Shown here piece after piece: positions 6,085 through 12,433 of a stretch of 12,433 bases of DNA. The stretch is from JAFARE01 sp035566535. Its GTDB lineage: Bacteria > Chloroflexota > Dormibacteria > Aeolococcales > Aeolococcaceae. Both the position numbers and the translations under genes were made by a program. Each line of letters starts with the position of its first letter. Position 1 is the first letter of the stretch. The stretch spans positions 1 through 12,433 of the forward strand of contig DATMRA010000162.1 in the NCBI GenBank assembly GCA_035566535.1. Reading direction: 5' to 3'. The notes beneath the pieces were generated by a model. The model searched no databases, had not been told where the DNA came from, and saw only the letters and a program-made list of their open reading frames with translations.

Positions 6085-6939
6085 ATGGCAGCATTAGGCA
6101 TCCACGCGCAGGCTGGACTCACGCCTGCGCAGCATCAAGCCGTCGTTGCGCTGAAGGACGACTGTGAAGCCGCGCAACCGATCGACTTGAAGGTGGAGCT
6201 CGCGCGGGCTGATACCAGCACCGCAGTCAACACGGTCCTGGCATACGAGGGTGCGCAATTGGTGGGCTATTGCGGCATCGACGCCGGCGCCGAGGCGGAA
6301 GTGTGCGGAATGGTCCATCCGGCGCACCGGCGATCCGGCATCGCCAGCCGGATGCTGGGCGAAGCGATAGACGCAGCCGCGGCCGGCGGCCGCGCGAGCA
6401 TCCTGGTCATCTGCGAAGACGCCGCGCCGATTGCACGTGCGTGGATGCAACGCCGGGGCGCGACCCTGAGCCAATCCGAACATCGCATGCTGCTGGCGCT
6501 GAATCGTGACGCGCCGCTTCCTGGTCCGACGGTGACGCTGCGACGAATGGACCCCGGCGAGCGGCCGGCTGTTGCCCGCATCCTCTCGTCTGGCTTCGCT
6601 GAAGCGGCGCCGGCGATCGAAGAGCGCCTGGCCCGTTCGGCACTGTCGGCGGACGACGAACCGCTGGTGGCCTTTGCGGGTGGACAGCTGGTCGGCACCA
6701 CACGCGTCATCCACTTACCGCAGCGATCCATGATCTATGGCTTTGTCATCGACGGTGCGGTGCGCGGCCGGGGTCATGGCGGGGCGATGTTGCGGGCGAC
6801 GCTCGAGCGGCTCAACGCGCGCGGCGTCACCCAGGTCGGCCTTGAGGTGGATCCGGACAACATCGCGGCCGTCCGTCTGTACACGCGGTTCGGTTTCCGC
6901 GTGGTGACGACGTATCGCTATATGCGGTTGCCGACGTGA
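6085..6939 (+). CDS. Tandem GNAT acetyltransferase
   Basis: A 284-residue protein with two GNAT domains. The first (about 30-140) has motif A as V-H-P-A-H-R-R-S-G-I-A (77-87). The second (about 148-284) has the stronger acetyl-CoA loop R-G-R-G-H-G-G (227-233), then L-E-V-D-P-D-N-I-A-A-V-R-L-Y-T-R-F-G-F (253-271), a typical GNAT C-terminal half. Known: paired GNAT domains occur in mycothiol synthase MshD and other actinobacterial acetyltransferases, where usually the C-terminal domain is catalytic. This protein resembles MshD in layout, but I see no residue evidence that it acts on mycothiol precursors. It is cytosolic. It is divergent from the repeat protein, and its 3' end overlaps the convergent (alpha/alpha)-barrel gene by 22 bases. 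No Shine-Dalgarno is clear before the ATG at 6085. Confidence 0.82.
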   Translation: MAALGIHAQAGLTPAQHQAVVALKDDCEAAQPIDLKVELARADTSTAVNTVLAYEGAQLVGYCGIDAGAEAEVCGMVHPAHRRSGIASRMLGEAIDAAAAGGRASILVICEDAAPIARAWMQRRGATLSQSEHRMLLALNRDAPLPGPTVTLRRMDPGERPAVARILSSGFAEAAPAIEERLARSALSADDEPLVAFAGGQLVGTTRVIHLPQRSMIYGFVIDGAVRGRGHGGAMLRATLERLNARGVTQVGLEVDPDNIAAVRLYTRFGFRVVTTYRYMRLPT

Positions 6940-7994
6940 ACAGCAACCGGGAGCGCCTCCGCGCTGCTGAGCCGGCGAGCCAATTCGGTTGCGTCCCCGA
7001 ACAGCGTCTGAGCCGCGACGATGTTTGCCTCGGCCCCGGATTGCGTGCTCACATGCCGGCCGTCCACGCCGTCGCCGACGCGCCCCGCCGCGCGGTCGTA
7101 CACAGGTTGACCAGCGGCATTGCGGCCGTCGAACCAGGCCCGTGCTGCAGCGGCGAGAGCGGCGTACTCGGACACGCCCGTGACGTCCGCGAGCCTGGTG
7201 AGTGAGTACACGGTCGAGGCGACGTCGTACGGCTGCGTGCGCCGGAGATCGAAGCGCTGCGTGACCACACTGCAGAACACCAGGTCGGCGCTGCGACGGG
7301 CGCCGGCGATGAAGTCGGGACGCCCCTGACGCTTGCCGGCATCCGCAAGCACACCCTCCTGGATGTGACCCCACAGGTGTGGTTGTCCTTGTTCGTAGGG
7401 TGAATTCATCAGCACATCGCCCTGCCGGCAGCTCATGACCTCGTCGCCCCAGCCGTCCAGCAGATCCGCGAGAGGCCAGGTGGCCTTGCCGTCGAGGAGC
7501 GTTAGTGCGGTTTGGATGTGGAGCGCCCGCACGTCGCTCGGCACGTCGACCGCCACCACGATGTGCTCGAGACCACGTCGCAGTGCGGCGTCGATGCGCT
7601 CATCGCTGAGAATCGTCGACGCCCGGGCCAGAGCCAGCATTGCGCGCGCCTGCCAGAAGGCACCACCGGCTACCGAGGTCCGTCCGTCCCGGTTGGGGGT
7701 GCCCTCCCAATCAACGATGAAGTTCAGCCAGCGGCCATCGCTGTCCTGCATGGCAAGGATGAAGTCCAGCAGGCCTTCGCACCAGCGCAGCGCCCAGGGC
7801 AACCCGGTCGCCTCCCAGAGATCGCAGTAGAGCTCGAGCGCCCGCGCGGCGTCGTCCACGCACGCCACGCCTTCGTAGCCGGCTTCCTGGGCGCGTTTGG
7901 GTTCATTTGCCGCATCTGCGTACACCGCGACTGCGAGCGCATGCTTTCCGGCGGAGGGTACGGCACGCCCCAGCCGAGCAATCTGTCTCAGCAC
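6918..7994 (-). CDS. (Alpha/alpha)-barrel protein, six-hairpin glycosidase-like
   Basis: A 358-residue, mostly helical protein. Near the front is Y-E-G-V-A-C-V-D-D-A-A-R-A (40-52), followed by paired helices and Q-D-S-D-G-R-W-L-N-F (83-92), G-A-F-W-Q-A-R-A (111-118) and Q-P-H-L-W-G-H-I-Q (204-212). Repeated helix pairs ending in short Gly/Asp/Trp loops are typical of (alpha/alpha)6 toroids of the six-hairpin glycosidase superfamily, and Asp47/Asp48 and Glu/Asp residues in the loops are candidate catalytic positions. No CAZy family could be fixed. Relatives tend to be encoded beside GT4 transferases, so some are labelled glycosyltransferase, probably wrongly. The GTG start overlaps the stop of the GT4-GH130 gene (GTGCTGA, 7 shared bases), so the two are translationally coupled. 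It most likely acts on the same glycan as its partner. No signal peptide: cytosolic. Confidence 0.75.
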   Translation of the reverse strand: MLRQIARLGRAVPSAGKHALAVAVYADAANEPKRAQEAGYEGVACVDDAARALELYCDLWEATGLPWALRWCEGLLDFILAMQDSDGRWLNFIVDWEGTPNRDGRTSVAGGAFWQARAMLALARASTILSDERIDAALRRGLEHIVVAVDVPSDVRALHIQTALTLLDGKATWPLADLLDGWGDEVMSCRQGDVLMNSPYEQGQPHLWGHIQEGVLADAGKRQGRPDFIAGARRSADLVFCSVVTQRFDLRRTQPYDVASTVYSLTRLADVTGVSEYAALAAAARAWFDGRNAAGQPVYDRAAGRVGDGVDGRHVSTQSGAEANIVAAQTLFGDATELARRLSSAEALPVAVHVGNRI

Positions 7995-10396
7995 CGTTGC
8001 ATTTGGTCAAGAATGTCTCGAACAGAGAAGTCGGCTGCCGCCATGCAGCTGTCGGCTGCGCCATAGTAGACGCGAATGTTCTCTCCAGCCGGATCCAGCG
8101 TCACGTGGCCGCAGGCGAACACCGTGTCGTTGAAGAGTCCCGTGCGCTCGTACGGAGTACTTGGTGCGAGGATGGGCTCCGCTGACCGCGCGAGCACGCG
8201 GCTCGGGTCATCGCCGTCGAGCAAGATGCCGCCGAGCGCGTACCGGGTGTTGCGATCGACGCCGTGATAGATCTCCAGCCAGCCGTCGGCGACGCGGAAC
8301 GGAACCGTGCTCGCTCCGGTACGCAGCTCATCCCACATGCGCGGACGGGGAAGTGCGATCGGGCGATGGTCTCCCCAGTGCACGAGGTCGTCGGAAAAAG
8401 CAATCCAGACACCGAGCACCCGGCCGAAGGACTGTGGCATTGGACGGGTGAGTGCCACGTAACGACCGCCGACACGCTCCGGGAACAACACAACGTCCTT
8501 GTGGTCGGGCAGAAACATGATGCCGTGGCGCTCGAATTGCCTGAAGTCCGTCGTCGTGACCCGGCTCGTGGTGATGCCCAGACGGCTCGCCGACACGTAT
8601 GTGATGTGCCACGTTCCGTCGATCAGCGTCGCACGCGGATCCTCGCAGCCGAACTCCTCGAAGCGATTTGCCGGTGCTACCGCGGGAGAGGCCTCTACGG
8701 TGAAGTGGATGCCGTCGCGGCTGCGGGCTACGCGAAGGTGTGACATCTGCGTGAGGAAGTCGCTGACGTCATCGGCCGCCGCGGTGAAGCCACCTGTCAG
8801 ATTGCGGTAGCGAATGGTTCGAGGGTCGCTGAGGTCCAGGCCACTGAGGTTGCGCGGGAGGAACACCTCGACAACACGCGGAGGTTTGGTGTCGCTGTCG
8901 AGGAAGGCCATGCCGATGACGTCCTCGGCAGCGTAGCCGGGTTCGAGCGGCTGAATCTGTGGTTCAGGCCCACTCATATCCAGCGTGAGCGCACCCGGCG
9001 GCGGTGCGGCGCCCATGTGGGGCCGCTCACCCACCCGCAGAAGCAGGATCACCTCATCGTCAACCTTCGCTGCTGCTGCGTTGAACACGGAGACCACCTC
9101 CATGCCGGGGAGCGAGGGACTGACGTCGGCCGCCGTGAGGATTGGATTCTCTTCCAGGCGGCGTCCCAGGTCGGGCGCTCGCACCGGGTGCGGCTTCTCG
9201 CCATTGCGACGCGAGGTTTCCGTGATCGTCGTCACGATGTCGAGGAACGCCTGTGCCGATCGCGGCCATGTCGAGTCGCGCGCGTAGGCGAATGCGGCCC
9301 GTTCCAGCGATGCTTTTGCAGCTGGATCAGCCAGGATGGCGGTCACCGCAGCCGCAAGGCCACCGGCGTCGTGGAATTCAACGAGCACGCCACGCCCCTC
9401 GCTGAGGGCTTCGGCTGCGTGCATGTACCGCGTCGACACCACCGCTTTTCCCGCGCCCATGGCGTATGCGAGCGTGCCGCTGGTGATCTGGTTGGGATCG
9501 AGGTACGGCGTGACGTAGACGTCGGTGGCGAGCAGCAGTTCGATGATGTCGCGCTGGCTCATGTATTGGTCGATGAACGCCACGTGGTCGCTCATGTTCA
9601 GCGAGCGCATCTGCGCGACGAGAGAGTTCCGGTAATCCTCGCCTTGCACGCGCAGCAGGTCTGGATGCGTCTGGCCGGCGATGAGGTACAGCGCGGCGGG
9701 GAAGCGCGCAACCACATCGGGCATCGCCTCGATCATGTACTGCAGACCCTTGCGCGGGTCGACCAGGCCGAACGTCGAGATGATGGTGCGGCCTTCCACG
9801 CCCAGCTTCTCTTTGAGGTGGTGGCGTCCATGGGGCTCGATTGCCGGCATCCCGTGGGGAATCACTCGCGGTGGGGTCGTCAATCCATAGTCGGATGCAA
9901 GGAGCCCAACGGCCGTTGACGCCATGACGATCACCTCGTCACTGAGCTCAGCGATACCGCGGACCGTCTCGCGAATCGAATCCGACGGCCGCGGAAGGAC
10001 TGCATGCATCGTTGTGACCACCGGCTTGCGCAGTTCCTCGAGGAAGGGCCGAAGGTTGTCGTCATACACGCTGTCGGTCCATCTGCCGGCGAGGAAGGCG
10101 GGCTTTGTCCATGTGCCGTAGAGGCCGAACTCGTGCTGGACATTGACTGCGTCAGCGTTCGATGCGTTGATCGCCCGGGCCGCGGCGCGAAAACTCTCCG
10201 GGTCACCCTGGCGAATCCGCCAGCGCACCTCTGAGCCGTAGGCGCGCAGCACCGTCGGTTCTTCGATGGCCGCGATCCGGCAGGTGGCGCCAGCATCCGT
10301 GGCGCGAACCGCCGCCACCAGATCCGAGGTGAAGGTTGCGATGCCGCACCGCCGGGGGACGGCCGACGAGACGAACGCGATGCGGAGACGGTCCAT
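7988..10396 (-). CDS. GT4 glycosyltransferase fused to GH130 mannoside phosphorylase
   Basis: An 802-residue fusion. Residues 1 to about 395 form a GT-B, GT4-type glycosyltransferase: opening strand with R-R-C-G-I-A-T-F, V-I-P-H-G-M-P, F-G-L-V-D-P-R-K-G-L (209-218), and the donor-site segment around 299-322. Residues about 410-802 form a GH130 five-bladed propeller: P-G-M-E-V-V-S-V-F-N-A-A (430-441), C-E-D586-P-R with the likely catalytic Asp, K633-D-V-V-L-F-P-E640, and L-T-R651-P. Known: GH130 enzymes cleave beta-mannosides, mostly by phosphorolysis to mannose-1-phosphate, and some are hydrolases. The K-D-x-x-L-F-P-E and R-P segments resemble phosphorolytic members, so phosphorolysis is favoured, not proven. 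There is no membrane segment or signal peptide, so the protein is cytosolic. The ATG at 10396 has no Shine-Dalgarno; a TATGAT -10 lies 56 bases upstream near palindromes. It overlaps the downstream barrel gene by 7 bases. Confidence 0.85.
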   Translation of the reverse strand: MDRLRIAFVSSAVPRRCGIATFTSDLVAAVRATDAGATCRIAAIEEPTVLRAYGSEVRWRIRQGDPESFRAAARAINASNADAVNVQHEFGLYGTWTKPAFLAGRWTDSVYDDNLRPFLEELRKPVVTTMHAVLPRPSDSIRETVRGIAELSDEVIVMASTAVGLLASDYGLTTPPRVIPHGMPAIEPHGRHHLKEKLGVEGRTIISTFGLVDPRKGLQYMIEAMPDVVARFPAALYLIAGQTHPDLLRVQGEDYRNSLVAQMRSLNMSDHVAFIDQYMSQRDIIELLLATDVYVTPYLDPNQITSGTLAYAMGAGKAVVSTRYMHAAEALSEGRGVLVEFHDAGGLAAAVTAILADPAAKASLERAAFAYARDSTWPRSAQAFLDIVTTITETSRRNGEKPHPVRAPDLGRRLEENPILTAADVSPSLPGMEVVSVFNAAAAKVDDEVILLLRVGERPHMGAAPPPGALTLDMSGPEPQIQPLEPGYAAEDVIGMAFLDSDTKPPRVVEVFLPRNLSGLDLSDPRTIRYRNLTGGFTAAADDVSDFLTQMSHLRVARSRDGIHFTVEASPAVAPANRFEEFGCEDPRATLIDGTWHITYVSASRLGITTSRVTTTDFRQFERHGIMFLPDHKDVVLFPERVGGRYVALTRPMPQSFGRVLGVWIAFSDDLVHWGDHRPIALPRPRMWDELRTGASTVPFRVADGWLEIYHGVDRNTRYALGGILLDGDDPSRVLARSAEPILAPSTPYERTGLFNDTVFACGHVTLDPAGENIRVYYGAADSCMAAADFSVRDILDQMQRC

Positions 10397-10452
10397 GCCT
10401 ATGGGCGCGTCCCGTGCCCGCGCGTCGTCGGGCGGATCTCTACCACCGGCTG

Positions 10453-10458
10453 ATCATA
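10453..10458 (-). promoter_or_regulatory. -10 box upstream of the GT4-GH130 operon
   Basis: On the minus strand this reads TATGAT, one base off consensus. A GTGACA on the same strand (10484-10479) could be the -35, with a long 20-base spacer that contains the palindrome GACAATTGTC. Predicted mRNA leader is about 50 bases. The long spacer makes this uncertain. Confidence 0.4.
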
Positions 10459-10463
10459 CGCCC

Positions 10464-10494
10464 TGTCTGACAATTGTCTGTCACGGCGACAGAC
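10464..10494. promoter_or_regulatory. Clustered TGTC/GACA palindromes, putative operator
   Basis: Three interlocking dyads occur within 31 bases: TGTC-T-GACA (10464-10472), GACAATTGTC (10469-10478, perfect) and GTCTGTC-ACGGC-GACAGAC (10476-10494, perfect 7-base arms). They lie between the divergent GT4-GH130 operon and the small membrane gene, overlapping the predicted -35/-10 region of the operon. The shape fits a binding site for a dimeric repressor such as a TetR- or GntR-type protein, but no regulator gene is in the window. The last dyad could also form a hairpin in RNA. Confidence 0.5.
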
Positions 10495-10524
10495 GATGTG
10501 AGTACTGCCTGTCACACTGAAGCC

Positions 10525-10701
10525 ATGCTCCGCCCGCCGATCTCGCTGCCCGTGCTCTGGATCATCATCGGGGTCATCGTTGCGGCGACGCACAACTTCT
10601 TCGACCATATCGGGACCATCGGCGCGATCCTCTCGGCAATCCTCGCCGTGCTGCTCTGGCCCTTGATATTGCTCGGCGTGAAGATCACCATCGCGATCTG
10701 A
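10525..10701 (+). CDS. Small two-helix membrane protein
   Basis: A 58-residue protein beginning M-L-R-P-P-I-S-L-P. It has two hydrophobic segments, roughly residues 8-20 (V-L-W-I-I-I-G-V-I-V-A-A) and 31-55 (I-L-S-A-I-L-A-V-L-L-W-P-L-I-L-L-G-V), joined by T-H-N-F-F-D-H-I-G-T-I-G. The polar link carries two histidines and aromatic residues. The ATG at 10525 is preferred over an in-frame GTG at 10474 because the longer form would add a polar tail read from the palindromic region; GAAG lies 3 bases before the ATG, a weak ribosome site. I do not recognise a named family; similar short hydrophobic proteins ending in L-W-P-L-x-L-L-G-V are, as I recall, common in soil actinobacteria. It converges on xthA, with 9 bases between the stops. 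Function unknown. Confidence 0.65.
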   Translation: MLRPPISLPVLWIIIGVIVAATHNFFDHIGTIGAILSAILAVLLWPLILLGVKITIAI

Positions 10702-10710
10702 CGCGCGGTT

Positions 10711-11493
10711 TCAGACGGGCGGGATGTCGACGTCGACAACCACCGCGGCGTGGTCCGAGGGAAGCTTGCCCTTGCGGGTATCCCGATCAATGTACGCATC
10801 GGTGACGTGTGCCGCGACATCACTGTTGAGCAGGACGAGATCGATGCGCATGCCCTCGCCCTTGTGGAACATGCCCGCGCGGTAGTCCCAATACGTGAAT
10901 GGCTGTCCCTTCAGCGCACGCGGCCGAACGTCCACGAGCCCGAGCTCGAGCAGCGCTGCCACGGCCGCGCGTTCCGCCGCGGTGACGTGGGTGGATCCGA
11001 CGAATGCTTCCGGGTCCCACACGTCCTCGTCAGCCGGGGCCACGTTGAAGTCACCGCAGATCGCAATCGGCGACGCCGCCGCCGAATCGGCGGCGAGGGC
11101 ATCGCGCAGGGCGCGCAACCACGCCAGCTTGTACGCGAAATGTGGACTGTCAACGGTACGTCCGTTGGGCACATACACCGACCAGACTCGTACGCCGCCG
11201 CATGTCACGGCGATCGCGCGGGCCTCGGGCTCTGGAAAACCAGGCTCACCAGTGAATCCCCGGCGCACGTCGTCGACTCCGAGCAACGACAGGACGGCGA
11301 CACCATTCCACTGGCGGATTCCGTACGTCGCCGCGGCGTACCCCAGCGCCGCCAGCTCCTCGCGCGGGAACTGCTCGTCGGACATCTTGGTCTCCTGGAG
11401 GCATAGGATGTCCGGGCGGGCCGTTGCCAGCCAGTCGAGGACGCGGGGCATCCGGGCAGCCAGCGAGTTGACGTTCCAGGTTGCGATTCTCAT
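10711..11493 (-). CDS. xthA: Exodeoxyribonuclease III (AP endonuclease)
   Basis: A 260-residue enzyme of the ExoIII/APE1 (EEP) family, usual length. It opens M-R-I-A-T-W-N7-V-N-S, then C-L-Q-E34-T-K, Y107 in S-V-Y-V-P-N-G-R, G-D148-F-N150-V-A-P, R-I-D218-L-V-L, and S-D247-H248-A at the end. All residues matching the E. coli catalytic set (Glu34, Tyr109, Asp151, Asn153, Asp229, Asp258, His259) are present. Role: incision of abasic sites and 3'-end trimming in base-excision repair, with a divalent metal, in the cytosol. There is no Shine-Dalgarno; CATTCT lies 7 bases before the ATG and may be a leaderless -10. No LexA box was found in front of it. It is divergent from the RibD-C-like gene, with 62 bases between the starts. 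Confidence 0.93.
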   Translation of the reverse strand: MRIATWNVNSLAARMPRVLDWLATARPDILCLQETKMSDEQFPREELAALGYAAATYGIRQWNGVAVLSLLGVDDVRRGFTGEPGFPEPEARAIAVTCGGVRVWSVYVPNGRTVDSPHFAYKLAWLRALRDALAADSAAASPIAICGDFNVAPADEDVWDPEAFVGSTHVTAAERAAVAALLELGLVDVRPRALKGQPFTYWDYRAGMFHKGEGMRIDLVLLNSDVAAHVTDAYIDRDTRKGKLPSDHAAVVVDVDIPPV

Positions 11494-11542
11494 GCCGCAG
11501 AGAATGCGCCTTTACCGATGAGATTCCGGCTCACGCGCCATC

Positions 11543-11550
11543 AGAGGAGT
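11543..11550 (+). promoter_or_regulatory. Shine-Dalgarno of the RibD-C-like gene
   Basis: AGAGGAGT ends 5 bases before the ATG at 11556 and fixes that start; an in-frame start at 11481 would run across the divergent xthA start. Confidence 0.65.
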
Positions 11551-11555
11551 CACCA

Positions 11556-12215
11556 ATGCCAAAGCTTCGCGCGCACAACATCGCAACGTCGCTTGACGGG
11601 TACATGGCCGGGCCCGACCAGAGCCTGGAGAACCCGCTCGGAATCGGCGCCACCCGGCTGCACGAGTGGATTTTCGCAACCCGCACCGGGAACCAGATGC
11701 TGGGCATCGACGCCGGGAGCGAGGGTCTCGACGATTCGTTCCTCGCACAGGGCACGGTCGGCATCGGCGCCACCATCATGGGGCGCAACATGTTCGGACC
11801 CATCCGCGGAGAGTGGGGAAACGAGGAGTGGACCGGTTGGTGGGGTGACAACCCGCCGTTCCACCACCCCGTGTTCGTCCTCACGCACCACCCGCGGCCG
11901 TCCATCACGATGCAGGGCGGGACCACGTTCCACTTCGTCGACGACGGAATCGAAGCGGTTCTCGAGCGCGCGTTCAACGCGGCCCGAGGCGAGGACGTCA
12001 GGATCGGTGGTGGTGCCGCGACGATCCAGCAGTACCTCAAGGCCGGCCTGATCGACGAACTGCATGTGGCGGTCGTGCCCATCCTGCTCGGCCGGGGTGA
12101 GCGGCTCTTCGACCACCTCGACGGCGGCCCTGATGGCTACGAGTGTGTTGAGCTCGTCTGCTCGCCATCAGTCGCGCACGTGCGGCTAGCATCGACTGGG
12201 TCAAGGGATACCTAA
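11556..12215 (+). CDS. Dihydrofolate reductase-like protein (RibD C-terminal domain family)
   Basis: A 219-residue protein of the RibD-C/DHFR fold. Key parts are N-I-A-T-S-L-D-G-Y-M-A-G-P (8-20), I-G-A-T-I-M-G-R-N-M-F-G-P (70-82), P-V-F-V-L-T-H-H-P-R (105-114) and R-I-G-G-G-A-A-T-I-Q-Q-Y-L (149-161), then E-L-H-V-A-V-V-P-I-L-L-G-R-G. The Gly-rich stretch binds NADPH in this family. Known: stand-alone members (YwjB/YyaP type) are common in soil bacteria and mostly have no proven substrate; true folate or riboflavin roles should not be assumed. The W-rich region 87-97 (E-W-G-N-E-E-W-T-G-W-W) is a family-specific insert. It is followed 14 bases later by the NmrA-type gene, so the two are probably co-transcribed as a redox pair (inference). 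Confidence 0.85.
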   Translation: MPKLRAHNIATSLDGYMAGPDQSLENPLGIGATRLHEWIFATRTGNQMLGIDAGSEGLDDSFLAQGTVGIGATIMGRNMFGPIRGEWGNEEWTGWWGDNPPFHHPVFVLTHHPRPSITMQGGTTFHFVDDGIEAVLERAFNAARGEDVRIGGGAATIQQYLKAGLIDELHVAVVPILLGRGERLFDHLDGGPDGYECVELVCSPSVAHVRLASTGSRDT

Positions 12216-12218
12216 CCC

Positions 12219-12223
12219 GGAGG
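12219..12223 (+). promoter_or_regulatory. Shine-Dalgarno of the NmrA-type gene
   Basis: GGAGG lies 6 bases before the ATG at 12230, a strong site that fixes this start in an otherwise tight intergenic gap. Confidence 0.65.
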
Positions 12224-12229
12224 TCGCGA

Positions 12230-12433
12230 ATGCCTGCTGCACTTGTCTTGGTCGTTGGCGGCACGGGCAAGCTCGGGAGCCAGGTCGTCGACAGCCTGAT
12301 CGCCCGCGGGAAGCCCGTCCGCGCGCTGGTCCGGCCGACATCACAGACGGCGCATCTCCTGGAATCAGGGGTTGAGCTTGCAGTGGGTGACATGCTCGAT
12401 CCCACGTCGGTGCGGAACGCTCTCGATGGCGTC
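12230..12433 (+). CDS. NmrA-type NAD(P)-binding protein, 5' part only
   Basis: The first 68 codons of an open frame that runs off the window. The sequence starts M-P-A-A-L-V-L-V-V-G-G-T-G-K-L-G-S-Q-V-V, a Rossmann G-G-T-G-x-L-G loop at residues 10-16. It continues R-G-K-P-V-R-A-L-V-R with the Arg (35) expected at the NADP-selecting end of the second strand, and E-L-A-V-G-D-M-L-D-P-T-S-V at 56-68. This matches the N-terminus of the NmrA/atypical short-chain dehydrogenase family. Whether it is a reductase or a redox sensor (NmrA-like) needs the missing C-terminus. It starts 14 bases after the RibD-C-like stop. Confidence 0.85.
   Translation, partial: MPAALVLVVGGTGKLGSQVVDSLIARGKPVRALVRPTSQTAHLLESGVELAVGDMLDPTSVRNALDGV

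Noticed and set aside
9017..9919. 300-codon open frame on the plus strand inside the GT4-GH130 gene
   Set aside because: Antisense shadow of a gene with clear GT4 and GH130 motifs; no start signal or domain.

Overview
The window is high-GC, densely packed bacterial DNA from what looks like an actinobacterium-like soil organism (Actinomycetota or a related phylum such as Dormibacterota). This rests on the DUF222/13E12-type HNH gene behind a GAACnnnnGTTC LexA box, start codons that sit about 7 bases after a -10 box with no Shine-Dalgarno (leaderless transcripts), several GTG/TTG starts, and the protein families present. No rRNA, tRNA, CRISPR array, insertion sequence or phage gene was seen. The phylum is an inference; no marker gene is present.

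Layout. (1) 1-83, minus: the first 27 codons of a Tat-exported protein, divergent from the next gene. (2) 207-3815, plus: an SOS-type promoter and a DUF222-HNH nuclease-like gene, an SCP2-type lipid-binding protein, a DUF971 protein, a crotonase with PaaG-like isomerase residues, and an alpha/beta hydrolase. The last three are tightly spaced, but each has its own -10-like element near its start. (3) 3826-6018, minus: a secreted protein with a PQQ-type beta-propeller-like front and six repeats of about 43 residues with a G-Y-x-L-D-G-W-G-G-V-H core. (4) 6085-6939, plus: a double-GNAT acetyltransferase. (5) 10396-6918, minus: a two-gene overlapping operon with a GT4 glycosyltransferase fused to a GH130 glycoside phosphorylase, followed by a predicted (alpha/alpha)-barrel protein of the six-hairpin glycosidase type. 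(6) 10397-10524: an intergenic region with clustered TGTC/GACA palindromes. (7) 10525-10701, plus: a 58-residue two-helix membrane protein. (8) 11493-10711, minus: exonuclease III. (9) 11556-12433, plus: a RibD-C/DHFR-like reductase and the start of an NmrA-type NAD(P)-binding protein, both with good Shine-Dalgarno sites, probably one operon.

How the parts may work together. The clearest functional unit is the GT4-GH130 fusion plus the (alpha/alpha)-barrel protein. One polypeptide holds a sugar-nucleotide-dependent transferase and an enzyme of a family that breaks (or makes) beta-mannosides with phosphate. By inference, the unit makes and recycles a mannose-containing oligosaccharide in the cytosol. 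The lipid-related genes (SCP2, crotonase, hydrolase) could belong to fatty-acid or aromatic acyl-CoA turnover, but no full pathway is present. The HNH gene is the only one with a visible DNA-damage control element.
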